Assembly: GCF_002237755.1 (NCBI RefSeq)
Contig: NZ_MWSJ01000003.1
Span: 62,001-126,000 of the forward strand
Direction: 5' to 3'
Origin: Lysinibacillus sp. KCTC 33748
GTDB lineage: Bacteria > Bacillota > Bacilli > Bacillales_A > Planococcaceae
DNA length: 64,000 nucleotides
A program made the translations under genes and the position numbers. Below, piece after piece: positions 18,224 to 27,973 of the stretch (position 1 is the first letter of the stretch; every line of letters starts with the position of its first letter). The notes under the pieces are model-generated. The model was given only the letters and a program-made list of their open reading frames with translations. It was not told the DNA's origin and ran no database searches.

Positions 18224-18385
18224 CACATCACCAAAAATGATATTTGCTAAAACGATCATGTGCATAAGTTGATTGGAGCTCCGACTGGACGCCCCAGGCA
18301 AAGCGTCCAGTCGGAGCAGAAATCAACCCCACGCTATAAAATGATAAGCTAAATAAAAATAGAAGCCAATTACGCCAAGGAGTAA
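18224..18385 (+). repeat. Intergenic repeat copy B2 with GTTGATT/AATCAAC ends
   Basis: It begins with TCACCAAAA as in copy F, then a long hairpin. GTTGATT (18268-18274) and a 15-nt arm (18278-18292) pair perfectly with 18303-18317 and AATCAAC (18321-18327), apart from a 3-nt internal loop. The region then runs into an imperfect hairpin at 18364-18385 like the right end of copy B. The ribosome site of the next gene follows within 7 bases. The 451 bp from 17955 to 18405 hold copies B and B2 and nothing else I can recognise. Confidence 0.85.
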
Positions 18386-18405
18386 TTGATGAAAGGAGTA
18401 TGTAT

Positions 18406-20298
18406 ATGACAGCCACATCTTTTAATCCGATTCAAATGCAACAAGCTGCTATAACCTCTGCTAATCAGCCACTTACTTTAAAACAAGGACAAATATTTCA
18501 AGGAACAATCAAACAATTATATCCAGATCAAATGGCAGAAATACAGGTTGGTCAACAAAAGTTTATTGCAAAACTCGAAGTGCCGCTAAAAGCAGGTGAT
18601 GCGCATTTCTTTCAAGTAACTGGTACAAGCCCACAAACCGAACTAAAAGTTGTTACGGGTCCTATGGCGCAAACGGCTTCCCAAAGTCAACAGATTAATC
18701 AGTTACTTGAATCAATGAATTTACCTAAAACAGCTGAATCACAGCAGCTTCTAGCTCATTTTATGAAGGCGCAGCTACCGATTTCAAAAGAGCAGCTAAT
18801 GCAGGCAGAAATGTGGTTAAAGGCATTGCCGGAGGGCGTAGCAAAAATGGATGCCCTGCAAGCCATTCAAAAAATGGTAGAGTTTAAAATGCCAATGACA
18901 AATGATGTTTTTCAAGCTCTTCTAAGTGGACAAAAAACTGCAGGCATGGTTTCCATAATGGAAAACTTTACACAGCTTTTAACGAAGGATATAGCTTTAT
19001 CAGAAAACCTTAAGCAAAATCTAATGCAACAACTACAAGCAATTGCAAAGCCTTTTGAAGTAGAAACAGGTAGTTTAGTCCTTGCTAAGTCCATACAAAT
19101 ATTAACTAATAGTGCGGCTTCTATGAGTGAAAAGATTCAAGCTATGAATAGTTTAAAAGAGGCGGGGATACTACCTCAGCAGGCAACCTTGCAAAATTGG
19201 TCCAGCCTTAGCGATGTAAAGCCGATACAGTCAAATCAGCTGCAACAGGCTGGAGAAGTTATTCAAACAATTTTAACGACAAAATCTGACAACATTCATC
19301 ATCTTGTTGATCAGCTTAGATCATGGACAGCGAATCAAAGCTTGTTAACTAATGAACAAAAGCAATCATTAAATGAACTTATCGATCGATTTAAACAGCT
19401 ACCAGCAACTAAACAAACGCTAGAGATTTTTGCAAAACAAATGCAAGAACACCTTATAAAGGCGTTTTCAGAAAATTCTTCGGCGCGTCTATTTACACAA
19501 GACGCGAATGCTCTTTCAGTGAAAGACCATTTATTATCGCTTTTAAAGCATGAAGCAACTACTCCGCTACAAAACGAAGCATTTATGCGAAATCTCATGA
19601 GAAATAGTGTTGAATCCCCGCAAGCAATGATTCAGCAAATTGTTACACAAGCGGATGCTCATGTACAAAATTCTATGGACAGTAAAGCAATGGAACATGC
19701 GCTTAAAACGGTATTAAAAAATCTAGGAGTTAGCTATGAAGCGACTCTTAGTAATAAGTCAGCCGATTTACAGCAGATTGCACATCAATTAAAACCGCAA
19801 TTACATACATTATTGCAGGAAGCGCATGTTACTCCGCAGCTGAAGGAAGCTGCAGAAATGTTAATGGCACGTATGAATGGTATGCAGCTAGCATCAGGAG
19901 AAAATGGCCATCAGCATCAGCTTATTATGCAAGTGCCATTAGAATTTTTCGGCAAGAAAATGGATGCAACATTACAGTGGAATGGACGCATGAAGGAAGA
20001 CGGTAAAATTGATGCCAATTACGCACGCATATTATTTTATTTACAAATGGAATCTATGAAAGAAACGGTTATTGATATGCAAGTCCAAAACCGTGTCGTT
20101 TCTGTGACAGTATTTAATGAAAATAATGATATTATTCCGCTTGCCGAACCACTAAAAGCAGCGTTAAAAATAGGATTAGCTGAAAAAGAGTATCAACTTT
20201 CAGGCGTTTTTATTAAACAATTTGAGAAAGCCCAACCAGAAAAAAACCCTGTAGTAGAACAGCAGGAGGAACATAGTGGGGTGGATTTTCGCATATGA
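18406..20298 (+). CDS. FliK-like protein of the YlqG type, function unknown
   Basis: This 630-residue protein corresponds in position and style to B. subtilis YlqG. It is Gln/Met/Ala/Lys-rich, without signal peptide or membrane segments. Its C-terminal part (about 490-600) has the look of a FliK/hook-length-control C-domain (QVPLEFFGKKMDATLQWNG). The start is ATG 18406, seven bases after AAAGGAG; ATG 18400 is only one base from it. The stop overlaps the next gene, an FlhB C-domain homologue, by 4 bases. FliK and the FlhB C-domain are known partners in the flagellar secretion switch, so the pair may form a paralogous switch; this is inference. A true FliK lies at 40004. Confidence 0.75.
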   Translation: MTATSFNPIQMQQAAITSANQPLTLKQGQIFQGTIKQLYPDQMAEIQVGQQKFIAKLEVPLKAGDAHFFQVTGTSPQTELKVVTGPMAQTASQSQQINQLLESMNLPKTAESQQLLAHFMKAQLPISKEQLMQAEMWLKALPEGVAKMDALQAIQKMVEFKMPMTNDVFQALLSGQKTAGMVSIMENFTQLLTKDIALSENLKQNLMQQLQAIAKPFEVETGSLVLAKSIQILTNSAASMSEKIQAMNSLKEAGILPQQATLQNWSSLSDVKPIQSNQLQQAGEVIQTILTTKSDNIHHLVDQLRSWTANQSLLTNEQKQSLNELIDRFKQLPATKQTLEIFAKQMQEHLIKAFSENSSARLFTQDANALSVKDHLLSLLKHEATTPLQNEAFMRNLMRNSVESPQAMIQQIVTQADAHVQNSMDSKAMEHALKTVLKNLGVSYEATLSNKSADLQQIAHQLKPQLHTLLQEAHVTPQLKEAAEMLMARMNGMQLASGENGHQHQLIMQVPLEFFGKKMDATLQWNGRMKEDGKIDANYARILFYLQMESMKETVIDMQVQNRVVSVTVFNENNDIIPLAEPLKAALKIGLAEKEYQLSGVFIKQFEKAQPEKNPVVEQQEEHSGVDFRI

Positions 20299-20597
20299 GT
20301 GAAGAAAAATTTGCTCGAAAAGAGGCTATCGCCCTCACGTATAAGTTAGGCCGTTTTGATAGTCCAACGGTAGTAGCAAAAGGAAAAGGGAAAGTAGCAG
20401 AAAATATATTAGCGCGTGCGAATGAGCATGATGTCCCGATATATGAGGATCCTAACCTCGTTCAATTACTCGGACAATTAGATTTAAATGAGTCAATTCC
20501 TGAAGAATTATACGAAGCCGTCGCTGAGGTTTTTGCATTTATTTATCGTTTAGATCAACAACATGCGCAAAAATATAGAAAAAATAGAGAATTCTGA
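20295..20597 (+). CDS. FlhB C-terminal-domain-like protein (YlqH type)
   Basis: The 100 residues align with the cytoplasmic C-domain of FlhB: SPTVVAKGKGKVAENIL and SIPEELYEAVAEVFAFIYRL match APRIVAKGTDFIAQKIK and VPEEFFKAIAEVLAYVYRI of the FlhB at 49211. The autocleavage motif NPTH is replaced by RKEA and there is no membrane part. It therefore resembles a free FlhB-CC fragment, as in FlhX-type proteins. It is translationally coupled to the FliK-like gene. Function in this position is not established. Confidence 0.85.
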   Translation: MSEEKFARKEAIALTYKLGRFDSPTVVAKGKGKVAENILARANEHDVPIYEDPNLVQLLGQLDLNESIPEELYEAVAEVFAFIYRLDQQHAQKYRKNREF

Positions 20598-20678
20598 TTT
20601 TCGGAAATATCTGTTTTAGTACACGAAGTAGAAAAAACCGTCATATTTTTATGTAAAAAATGAATAAAAGACAAGGTA

Positions 20679-20707
20679 TAGACTTTATCAGAATCTTTCG
20701 TTAGAAT
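20679..20707 (+). promoter_or_regulatory. SigA-type promoter of sucCD
   Basis: TAGACT (20679-20684), 17-bp spacer and TAGAAT (20702-20707), 51 bp before the sucC start. The -35 is poor. Confidence 0.45.
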
Positions 20708-20757
20708 AGATTATGTTAGTAAAACAATTTTGCAAATGTTTGATGGGAGGATGTATT

Positions 20758-21918
20758 ATGAATATCCATGAATATCAAGGGAAAGAGATTCTTAGAAAAT
20801 ATGGTGTAGCTGTACCAAACGGAAAAGTTGCTTTTTCCCCTGATGAAGCTGTGAAAGTAGCGAAGGAACTTGGCTCTAATGTGACTGTAGTCAAGGCGCA
20901 AATTCATGCAGGTGGACGCGGGAAAGCAGGGGGCGTGAAAATCGCTAAAAACCTTGACGAGGTGCGTACATATGCAAAAGAATTACTAGGTAAAATTTTA
21001 GTAACTCATCAAACAGGTCCTGAAGGAAAAGAAGTAAAACGCTTATATATTGAAGAGGGTTCTGATATTCAAAAAGAATACTATTTAAGTTTAGTATTAG
21101 ACCGCGCAACATCCCGTGTAACAGTGATGGGATCTGAAGAGGGTGGCATGGATATTGAGGAAGTAGCGGAATCACATCCGGAAAAAATCTTCAAAGAAGT
21201 TGTGGATCCTGTTGTAGGGTTAACAGGTTTCCAGGCACGTCGCATGGCGTTCAATATGAATATTCCAGCTAACCTAATAGGGAAAGCTGTTAAATTAATG
21301 TTAGGCTTGTATCAAGCGTTTATCGACAAGGATGCTTCTATTGTAGAAATTAATCCACTTGTTATAACTGGACAAGGAGAAGTTCAAGCATTAGATGCTA
21401 AATTTAATTTCGATGCAAATGCGTTGTATCGTCATAAAGATATTGTCGAATTACGTGATTTTGATGAAGAAGATCCAAAGGAAATCGAAGCATCAAAATA
21501 TGACCTTAGCTATATTTCATTAGAAGGCAACATTGGCTGTATGGTTAATGGAGCTGGTCTTGCAATGGCTACAATGGACACAATTAGTTATTACGGCGGA
21601 AGCCCTGCTAACTTCTTAGACGTAGGTGGCGGTGCAACGGCTGAAAAAGTAACAGAAGCTTTCAAAATTATCCTTTCTGATCCACATGTAAAAGGTATCT
21701 TTGTAAACATTTTTGGCGGAATTATGAAGTGTGACATTATCGCTGAGGGTGTTGTAGCAGCTGCCAAAGAACTTGGCTTAACTGTGCCGTTAGTTGTACG
21801 TTTAGAAGGTACAAATGTAGAGCTTGGAAAAGAGATTTTAAATGCATCTGGTTTAAACATCGTTGCAGCGGATTCAATGGCTGACGGTGCACAAAAAATT
21901 GTGGGACTAGTAGGCTAA
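20758..21918 (+). CDS. sucC: Succinyl-CoA synthetase beta subunit (ADP-forming)
   Basis: SucC is the ATP-grasp subunit of the TCA-cycle enzyme that makes ATP from succinyl-CoA. I take ATG 20758, after GGGAGG, giving 386 residues starting [17 protein letters not shown]; the frame is open 15 codons further upstream but without a ribosome site. Visible are [16 protein letters not shown] (ATP-grasp), VEINPLVI and [12 protein letters not shown]. It forms an operon with sucD, 17 bases downstream. Confidence 0.97.
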   Translation: MNIHEYQGKEILRKYGVAVPNGKVAFSPDEAVKVAKELGSNVTVVKAQIHAGGRGKAGGVKIAKNLDEVRTYAKELLGKILVTHQTGPEGKEVKRLYIEEGSDIQKEYYLSLVLDRATSRVTVMGSEEGGMDIEEVAESHPEKIFKEVVDPVVGLTGFQARRMAFNMNIPANLIGKAVKLMLGLYQAFIDKDASIVEINPLVITGQGEVQALDAKFNFDANALYRHKDIVELRDFDEEDPKEIEASKYDLSYISLEGNIGCMVNGAGLAMATMDTISYYGGSPANFLDVGGGATAEKVTEAFKIILSDPHVKGIFVNIFGGIMKCDIIAEGVVAAAKELGLTVPLVVRLEGTNVELGKEILNASGLNIVAADSMADGAQKIVGLVG

Positions 21919-21935
21919 GGAAGGCAGGGAGAACA

Positions 21936-22838
21936 ATGGCTGTATTTATTGATAAAGATACGAAGGTAATTGTGCAAGGGATTACGGGAGAAACAGCGCT
22001 TTTCCATACGAAGCAAATGCTTGAGTATGGTACTAAAATTGTAGCTGGTGTAACGCCGGGTAAAGGCGGTCTTGAAATCGAAGGAGTGCCTGTATTTAAC
22101 ACTGTAGCGGAAGCTGTAGCTGCAACAGGTGCAACAACTTCAGTTATTTATGTACCTGCTCCATTCGCGGCAGATGCTATTTTAGAGGCTGTTGATGCTG
22201 AATTAGAATTAACGATCTGTATAACTGAGCATATTCCTGTACTTGATATGGTTAAGGTAAAACGTTATATGGGAGGTAAAAAGACTCGTCTAGTCGGTCC
22301 TAACTGTCCTGGTGTTATTACAGCGGATGAATGTAAGATTGGTATTATGCCTGGTTACATCCATACAAAAGGGCATGTAGGAGTAGTTTCACGCTCTGGT
22401 ACATTAACATATGAAGCGGTACACCAGTTAACACAAGCTGGTATCGGTCAAACTACAGCTGTAGGGATCGGTGGAGACCCTGTCAATGGTACGAACTTTA
22501 TCGATGTTTTGGAAGCGTTTAACAACGATCCAGAAACATATGCAGTTGTGATGATTGGCGAAATTGGAGGGACAGCTGAAGAAGAAGCAGCTGAATGGAT
22601 TAAAGCGAATATGACGAAACCTGTCGTTGGCTTTATCGGTGGACAAACAGCTCCTCCAGGTAAACGTATGGGTCACGCAGGTGCTATTATCTCAGGTGGT
22701 AAAGGAACAGCAGCTGAGAAAATTAAGGCTATGAATGCTGCTGGTATTGAAGTAGCAGAAACGCCATCTGTCATTGGCGACACGCTTATTAAAGTAATCA
22801 AAGAAAAAGGGCTATACGAAAAGTGTAAAACCCATTAA
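21936..22838 (+). CDS. sucD: Succinyl-CoA synthetase alpha subunit
   Basis: SucD binds CoA and carries the phospho-histidine intermediate. The 300 residues show the CoA-binding [15 protein letters not shown] near the N-terminus, GPNCPGVIT, and the active-site His247 in [12 protein letters not shown]. It is paired with sucC and closed by a terminator at 22843-22876. Confidence 0.97.
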   Translation: MAVFIDKDTKVIVQGITGETALFHTKQMLEYGTKIVAGVTPGKGGLEIEGVPVFNTVAEAVAATGATTSVIYVPAPFAADAILEAVDAELELTICITEHIPVLDMVKVKRYMGGKKTRLVGPNCPGVITADECKIGIMPGYIHTKGHVGVVSRSGTLTYEAVHQLTQAGIGQTTAVGIGGDPVNGTNFIDVLEAFNNDPETYAVVMIGEIGGTAEEEAAEWIKANMTKPVVGFIGGQTAPPGKRMGHAGAIISGGKGTAAEKIKAMNAAGIEVAETPSVIGDTLIKVIKEKGLYEKCKTH

Positions 22839-22842
22839 AATG

Positions 22843-22876
22843 GAAGATGTAGCACATTGTGGCTACATCTTTTTCT
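22843..22876 (+). terminator. sucCD terminator
   Basis: AGATGTAGC (22845-22853) pairs perfectly with GCTACATCT (22862-22870), then a T run. It runs straight into repeat copy C. Confidence 0.93.
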
Positions 22877-22960
22877 TTAACTTCTTTCAGCGGGTGTCCA
22901 AACACCTGCTGAAAGAAGTTAAAGCTTCCGGCGGATGTCATGGACTCTGCTGAATATGCT
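22875..22960 (+). repeat. Intergenic repeat copy C: 23-bp hairpin plus tail
   Basis: A 23-nt arm (22875-22897, starting CTTTAACTTCTTTCAGC) pairs with 22902-22924 around the loop CCAA with a single G-T pair. The left arm is the same sequence that begins copy B. The tail contains CTTCCGGCGGATGTCA, similar to the end of copy G. No ORF. Confidence 0.85.
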
Positions 22961-23034
22961 TGCTTCTAACTTCCTACTTACTTTTTTGAAAATGCGGTCA
23001 TTTAATTTCTTCTATTATAAAAGGAGGCTCTTAA

Positions 23035-23931
23035 ATGATTTTTTCAGTTGATACACAAAGATTGCTAGCTTTACATTATATATACCCATTACCACTTCAA
23101 AAACTTCAGCGATTATTGTCCCCGGTGGATATACTAAGTTATTTTGAGGAAGTGCACCCCTACGAGATTGCAAAAACACTGCAAATATCATCGAGTAGAG
23201 CTTTGGAGATATCCAGGGGTTTTCGACAAATTATGACATTGTCGTTTGCAGAAGCTTATGAAAGGGCCAATATTTCCCCGATACCTTTTCATCATCCTTT
23301 TTACCCGGCGCAATTATTTGAAATATCCAGCCCACCTACTGTATTGTATGTGAAAGGTCGGTATTCGCTATTGACGAAAGAAAAACAAGTAGCCATTATA
23401 GGTTCTAGAAAGGCTACATCATATACAAAAACTGCGATGGACCTAATCGTGCCACCTCTTGTTGAACACGGATATACAGTTGTAAGCGGGCTTGCAAGAG
23501 GGGCAGATACGATCGCTCATGAGACAACTATAAAAGTTGGCGGTTCCACAATTGCAGTGCTTGGTCACGGGTTTAATTATATATACCCTAAGGAAAACCA
23601 GTCTCTCTCTGAGCATATGGCGGAGCATCAGTTACTTGTCACAGAGTATCCTCCATATATGAAACCTGAGAAATGGCATTTTCCAATGCGCAACCGAATC
23701 ATAAGTGGATTGTCCAAAGCTATAGTTGTTACGGAAGCGGCATTAAGAAGTGGCACGCTTATTACAACGGACAATGCATTAGAGCAAGGAAAAGATGTAT
23801 TTGTTGTACCGGGTCCAATTAATGCAGAGCAGTCAAAGGGCACAAATAAACTACTATTAGAAGGAGCTATTCCAGTGTGTAATGGTCACGAAATCGTTGA
23901 AACACTTACGCTCTTTTCTAACAAAAATTGA
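23035..23931 (+). CDS. dprA: DNA processing protein DprA
   Basis: DprA binds incoming single-stranded DNA and loads RecA during transformation. The 298 residues match B. subtilis Smf/DprA. An N-terminal helical region (1-70) is followed by the Rossmann-like fold with GSRKATSYTK, SGLARGADTIAH, GHGFNYIYPKEN and MRNRIISGLSKAIVVTEA. The start ATG follows AAAGGAGG. The position before topA is conserved in Bacilli. The gene indicates transformation machinery but not that the strain is competent. Confidence 0.96.
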   Translation: MIFSVDTQRLLALHYIYPLPLQKLQRLLSPVDILSYFEEVHPYEIAKTLQISSSRALEISRGFRQIMTLSFAEAYERANISPIPFHHPFYPAQLFEISSPPTVLYVKGRYSLLTKEKQVAIIGSRKATSYTKTAMDLIVPPLVEHGYTVVSGLARGADTIAHETTIKVGGSTIAVLGHGFNYIYPKENQSLSEHMAEHQLLVTEYPPYMKPEKWHFPMRNRIISGLSKAIVVTEAALRSGTLITTDNALEQGKDVFVVPGPINAEQSKGTNKLLLEGAIPVCNGHEIVETLTLFSNKN

Positions 23932-24022
23932 AAAAAAGTTGCATTATCTTAAAATCTGTTATACATTTTGCAACAGGTAACTTAAAAAATTAGCAATAGA
24001 CCTCGCTAAGGGGGAGACATAG

Positions 24023-26101
24023 ATGGCGGATTATTTAGTGATTGTAGAATCACCAGCAAAAGCAAAAACAATTGAACGATATTTAGGGAAAAAATATAAA
24101 GTGAAAGCGTCAATCGGGCATGTTCGTGATTTACCACGTAGCCAAATGGGCGTTAGTCCAGAAAATAATTATGAACCTAAATATATTACTATTCGTGGTA
24201 AAGGGCCTGTTTTACAGGACTTAAAGTCTGCGGCTAAAAAAGTGAAGAAAGTCTTTCTAGCGGCCGATCCAGACCGCGAGGGAGAAGCGATTGCTTGGCA
24301 CCTTGCGACTGCGTTAAATATCGATATTCAATCAGATTGTCGTGTCGTTTTTAATGAAATTACAAAAGATGCGATTGTAGAATCCTTTAAAAATCCACGT
24401 CCTATTAATATGGATTTAGTGGATGCACAGCAAACACGTCGTATACTGGACAGACTTGTTGGTTATAACATTAGTCCGATTCTTTGGAAAAAGGTTAAAA
24501 AGGGATTATCGGCAGGGCGAGTACAATCTGTAGCACTACGCATGATTATTGATCGTGAAAATGAAATTAAAAACTTCCAACCGGAAGAATATTGGACAAT
24601 TGAAGGTTCTTTTGAAAAAGGGAAGAAAACGTTCGATGCGCTTTATTACGGTAATGGCAAAGAAAAAATTAAATTAACAAATGAAGAACAAGTAAAATCT
24701 ATTTTAAAAAATGTTAAAGGTACAAGTTTTGAAGTTGTTAATGTATCGAAAAAAGAACGTAAACGAAATGCAGCACCTGCTTTTACAACATCTTCTTTAC
24801 AGCAAGAGGCAGCACGTAAGTTAAATTTCCGTGCTAAGAAAACGATGATGCTTGCGCAACAATTATATGAAGGTATTGATGTTGGTAAAAAAGAGGGGAC
24901 AGTCGGTTTAATTACTTATATGCGTACCGATTCTACACGTATTTCAGATACAGCAAAAACAGAGGCAGTAGCCTACATTGAATCCAAATACGGCAAAGAA
25001 TTCATCTCAACAGAGTCGAAGCAGGCTAAAAAAGCATCAAATGCACAAGATGCCCATGAGGCTATTCGCCCAACTAGTACGATGCGAACTCCGGATGAAT
25101 TAAAGGCAGTGCTTAGTCGCGATCAATTGCGCTTATATCGTTTAATTTGGGAGCGTTTTATCGCAAGTCAGATGGCGCCGGCTGTACTTGATACAGTAGC
25201 TGTTGATCTTCAAAATGGTGATGTTTTATTCCGTGCAAACGGCTCGCAAGTTAAATTTGCCGGCTTTATGAAACTCTATATTGAGGGTACAGATGATCAA
25301 ACAGAAGAGACAAACAAGCTTCTACCTGAAATGGAAGTTGGCGATCAAGTAAAATCTCTTGAAATCGAGCCGAAGCAACATTTCACACAGCCACCACCAC
25401 GTTATTCAGAGGCGCGTCTTGTAAAAACAATGGAAGAGTTAGGTATAGGGCGCCCGTCCACATATGCACCGACCCTCGATACAATTCAGCGCCGTGGCTA
25501 TGTCGTATTAGATGCGAAACGATTTATGCCGACAGAGCTAGGAGAAATCGTGCACCAACTCGTACTAGAGTTTTTCCCTGATATCATAAATATCGAATTC
25601 ACAGCACAGATGGAACAAGATTTGGATGATATTGAAGAAGGCGGTCGTCAGTGGAAAGAAGTTGTGCATGAGTTTTATAAGGATTTTGAGGTCCATGTAA
25701 AATATGCAGATGAGGCTATGGAAAAGGTTGTTATAAAAGATGAACCGGCTGGCGAGGATTGTGAGCTTTGTGGATCTCCAATGGTCTTTAAGCTTGGACG
25801 ATACGGAAAATTTATGGCTTGTTCAAACTTCCCGGATTGCCGCAATACAAAAGCTATTATGAAACCTATTGGCGTAAAATGTCCTTCTTGTGAAACAGGC
25901 GAAATTGTAGAACGAAAGAGTAAAACAAAGCGTTTATTCTATGGTTGCAATCAGTACCCTGAGTGTGAATTTGTTTCATGGGACAAGCCAATTAGTAGAC
26001 CATGTCCGAAATGTAGTGCATTATTAGTAGAGAAAAAAATTAAAAAAGGTGTTCAAATTCAGTGTACGAAATGTGACTATGAAGAGACACCTACTCAATG
26101 A
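24023..26101 (+). CDS. topA: DNA topoisomerase I
   Basis: Type IA topoisomerase that relaxes negative supercoils. The 692 residues have the Toprim domain ([26 protein letters not shown]) and the nucleophile Tyr299 in TYMRTDSTR. Three C-terminal four-cysteine zinc motifs start at [16 protein letters not shown] and CPKCSALL. The start follows AGGGGGAG. TTGCAT and TATACA with a short 15-bp spacer upstream may be its promoter. trmFO follows after 18 bases. Confidence 0.98.
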   Translation: MADYLVIVESPAKAKTIERYLGKKYKVKASIGHVRDLPRSQMGVSPENNYEPKYITIRGKGPVLQDLKSAAKKVKKVFLAADPDREGEAIAWHLATALNIDIQSDCRVVFNEITKDAIVESFKNPRPINMDLVDAQQTRRILDRLVGYNISPILWKKVKKGLSAGRVQSVALRMIIDRENEIKNFQPEEYWTIEGSFEKGKKTFDALYYGNGKEKIKLTNEEQVKSILKNVKGTSFEVVNVSKKERKRNAAPAFTTSSLQQEAARKLNFRAKKTMMLAQQLYEGIDVGKKEGTVGLITYMRTDSTRISDTAKTEAVAYIESKYGKEFISTESKQAKKASNAQDAHEAIRPTSTMRTPDELKAVLSRDQLRLYRLIWERFIASQMAPAVLDTVAVDLQNGDVLFRANGSQVKFAGFMKLYIEGTDDQTEETNKLLPEMEVGDQVKSLEIEPKQHFTQPPPRYSEARLVKTMEELGIGRPSTYAPTLDTIQRRGYVVLDAKRFMPTELGEIVHQLVLEFFPDIINIEFTAQMEQDLDDIEEGGRQWKEVVHEFYKDFEVHVKYADEAMEKVVIKDEPAGEDCELCGSPMVFKLGRYGKFMACSNFPDCRNTKAIMKPIGVKCPSCETGEIVERKSKTKRLFYGCNQYPECEFVSWDKPISRPCPKCSALLVEKKIKKGVQIQCTKCDYEETPTQ

Positions 26102-26119
26102 TAGAAAGATGGTAAGAAC

Positions 26120-27433
26120 ATGACTGAACGAGTAGTAAATGTAATAGGCGCAGGGCTTGCAGGCAGTGAGGCTGCTTGGCAAATTGCTCAACGTGGTGTG
26201 AAAGTTAAACTTTATGAAATGCGTCCAGTAAAGCAAACACCAGCTCACCATACTGATAAATTTGCGGAGCTTGTTTGTTCGAACTCACTACGTGCAAATG
26301 GATTAACGAATGCCGTAGGTGTGATTAAAGAAGAAATGCGTATTTTAGACTCTGTAATTATGAAGGCAGCCGATGCATGTTCAGTACCAGCAGGCGGTGC
26401 CTTAGCAGTGGATCGACATGAATTTGCAGGCTATGTGACAGAAGCGGTGAAAAATCATCCTCTTGTGGAAGTTATTCATGAAGAAGTCACTGAAATTCCA
26501 GAAGGTATTACTGTTATTGCCACAGGGCCACTAACATCGAAAGCTTTAGCTGAAAAAGTTCAGGGCTTAACAGGTTTAGATTATCTATATTTCTATGATG
26601 CAGCAGCACCAATTATTGAAAAAGATAGCATAGATATGGAAAAAGTTTATTTAAAATCTCGTTACGATAAAGGGGAAGCAGCTTATTTAAACTGTCCTAT
26701 GACAAAGGAAGAATTTGATCGTTTCCGTCTAGCGTTAATCGAGGCAGAGGTTGTGCCATTAAAAGAATTTGAAAAAGAAATTTACTTTGAAGGATGTATG
26801 CCTATCGAAGTAATGGCTGCTCGCGGTGAGAAAACAATGTTATTTGGACCGATGAAGCCAGTAGGTCTAGAAGATCCAAAAACAGGGAAACGACCTTATG
26901 CAGTTGTCCAGTTACGTCAAGACGATGCAGCAGGAACTCTTTACAATATCGTTGGCTTCCAAACGCACTTAAAATGGGGACCACAGAAAGAAGTACTGCA
27001 ATTAATTCCGGGATTAGAGAATGTGGAAATCGTTCGTTATGGCGTAATGCATAGAAATACATTCATTAATTCGCCAAAGGTTCTAGAGAAAACGTACCAA
27101 CTTCGTGAGCATAAAAATATTTTCTTTGCTGGTCAAATGACAGGTGTAGAAGGATATGTTGAATCTGCTGGTAGTGGATTAATTGCCGGTATTAATGCAG
27201 CTCGATTAGCATTAGGACAAGAGCAAATTATCTTCCCGTTTGAAACGGCTTTAGGTAGTATGGCGCGTTATATAACAGAAGCGCAATCGAAAAATTTCCA
27301 GCCGATGAACGTTAACTTCGGAATTTTCCCTGAACTACCACCAGGACGTCGTTCGAAGCCAGAGCGTGCAGAGATGCATGCTACACGTGCAATAAGCACA
27401 ATTCGTAATTTTGTGAATTCACAAACAATTTGA
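26120..27433 (+). CDS. trmFO: Methylenetetrahydrofolate-tRNA-(uracil-5-)-methyltransferase TrmFO
   Basis: TrmFO makes m5U54 in tRNA from methylene-THF and FADH2. The 437 residues begin with the FAD-binding motif [15 protein letters not shown]. Cys53 in LVCSNSLR and the second conserved cysteine in [17 protein letters not shown] are present, as is the C-terminal [18 protein letters not shown]. The name gid is a synonym. The ribosome site is weak (AGATGG). Followed by a strong terminator. Confidence 0.97.
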   Translation: MTERVVNVIGAGLAGSEAAWQIAQRGVKVKLYEMRPVKQTPAHHTDKFAELVCSNSLRANGLTNAVGVIKEEMRILDSVIMKAADACSVPAGGALAVDRHEFAGYVTEAVKNHPLVEVIHEEVTEIPEGITVIATGPLTSKALAEKVQGLTGLDYLYFYDAAAPIIEKDSIDMEKVYLKSRYDKGEAAYLNCPMTKEEFDRFRLALIEAEVVPLKEFEKEIYFEGCMPIEVMAARGEKTMLFGPMKPVGLEDPKTGKRPYAVVQLRQDDAAGTLYNIVGFQTHLKWGPQKEVLQLIPGLENVEIVRYGVMHRNTFINSPKVLEKTYQLREHKNIFFAGQMTGVEGYVESAGSGLIAGINAARLALGQEQIIFPFETALGSMARYITEAQSKNFQPMNVNFGIFPELPPGRRSKPERAEMHATRAISTIRNFVNSQTI

Positions 27434-27437
27434 TTGC

Positions 27438-27487
27438 AAAAAGCCTCTAAAAGTTGGTATACTCTTAGAGGCTTTTTCTTTTTTGTA
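27438..27487 (+). terminator. topA-trmFO terminator
   Basis: AAAGCCTCTAA (27440-27450) pairs perfectly with TTAGAGGCTTT (27465-27475); T-rich tail. Confidence 0.95.
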
Positions 27488-27682
27488 GCAAAATGCTAAT
27501 TTACACGTGTTTTATTATTTTGTATGGAGATTTTCTCGAAATATAAACATTTTCACTTGCTATATGATGAAGATAGGTATAGTGTCAATATGTATGTTTT
27601 GTACATTAACGATACCCAAAGTGACAAACTAAAGAGGATCATCGAAAATTGACATTCTTTTAATGGCAAGTGAAAGCACTTT
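27488..27682 (+). other. Left part of the trmFO-xerC gap
   Basis: The gap between trmFO and xerC is 540 bp. After the terminator this AT-rich stretch has no ORF. A promoter for xerC-hslVU is expected in or after it, but the candidates I see (TTGCTA with TATAGT at 15 bp; TTGACA near 27651 without a -10) are weak. The rest of the gap is repeat copy D. Confidence 0.4.
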
Positions 27683-27922
27683 AGGCTCATCAGCCAACGT
27701 TGAGGGTGGCATTTGTAAAAATGTATGCCGTTTATATAAGTTGATTGGAAGTGTAGACTAAGCGACTCCTTAGGGATCCAGCAATAGAGGGACGAAGGCT
27801 AAAACCATCATGTCCTGTGATAATGCCTTCGTGATCAACATCCTTTTGCCCAAGTGGCTCACTGGACGCCTTTAGGAAAGAGGTCATGTGGAACGAAAAA
27901 TCAACCACTCGTTATGGTGATG
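27683..27922 (+). repeat. Intergenic repeat copy D (about 240 bp, GTTGATT/AATCAAC type)
   Basis: Its left end GGCTCATCA and the following TATATAAGTTGATT match copy F. The middle has GGCTAAAACCATCA, TCCTGTGATAA and CTTCGTGA, as in copy F. The right end AATCAACC with GTTATGGTGATG matches copy E. It contains no 35-bp module between AACATC and GCCCAAG. It lies directly upstream of xerC, whose ribosome site is 30 bp further on. Confidence 0.8.
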
Positions 27923-27973
27923 CCCTGTAATTTGAGAAGATTATCAATAAATCCATTGGTGGTGAATCTTTTT

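Noticed and set aside
20713..20757. Upstream extension of sucC
   Set aside because: No ribosome site; SucC proteins start at MNIHEYQ, after GGGAGG.
27854..27973. Upstream extension of xerC
   Set aside because: The extra codons are translated repeat D; homology to XerC and a ribosome site support the start at 27974.
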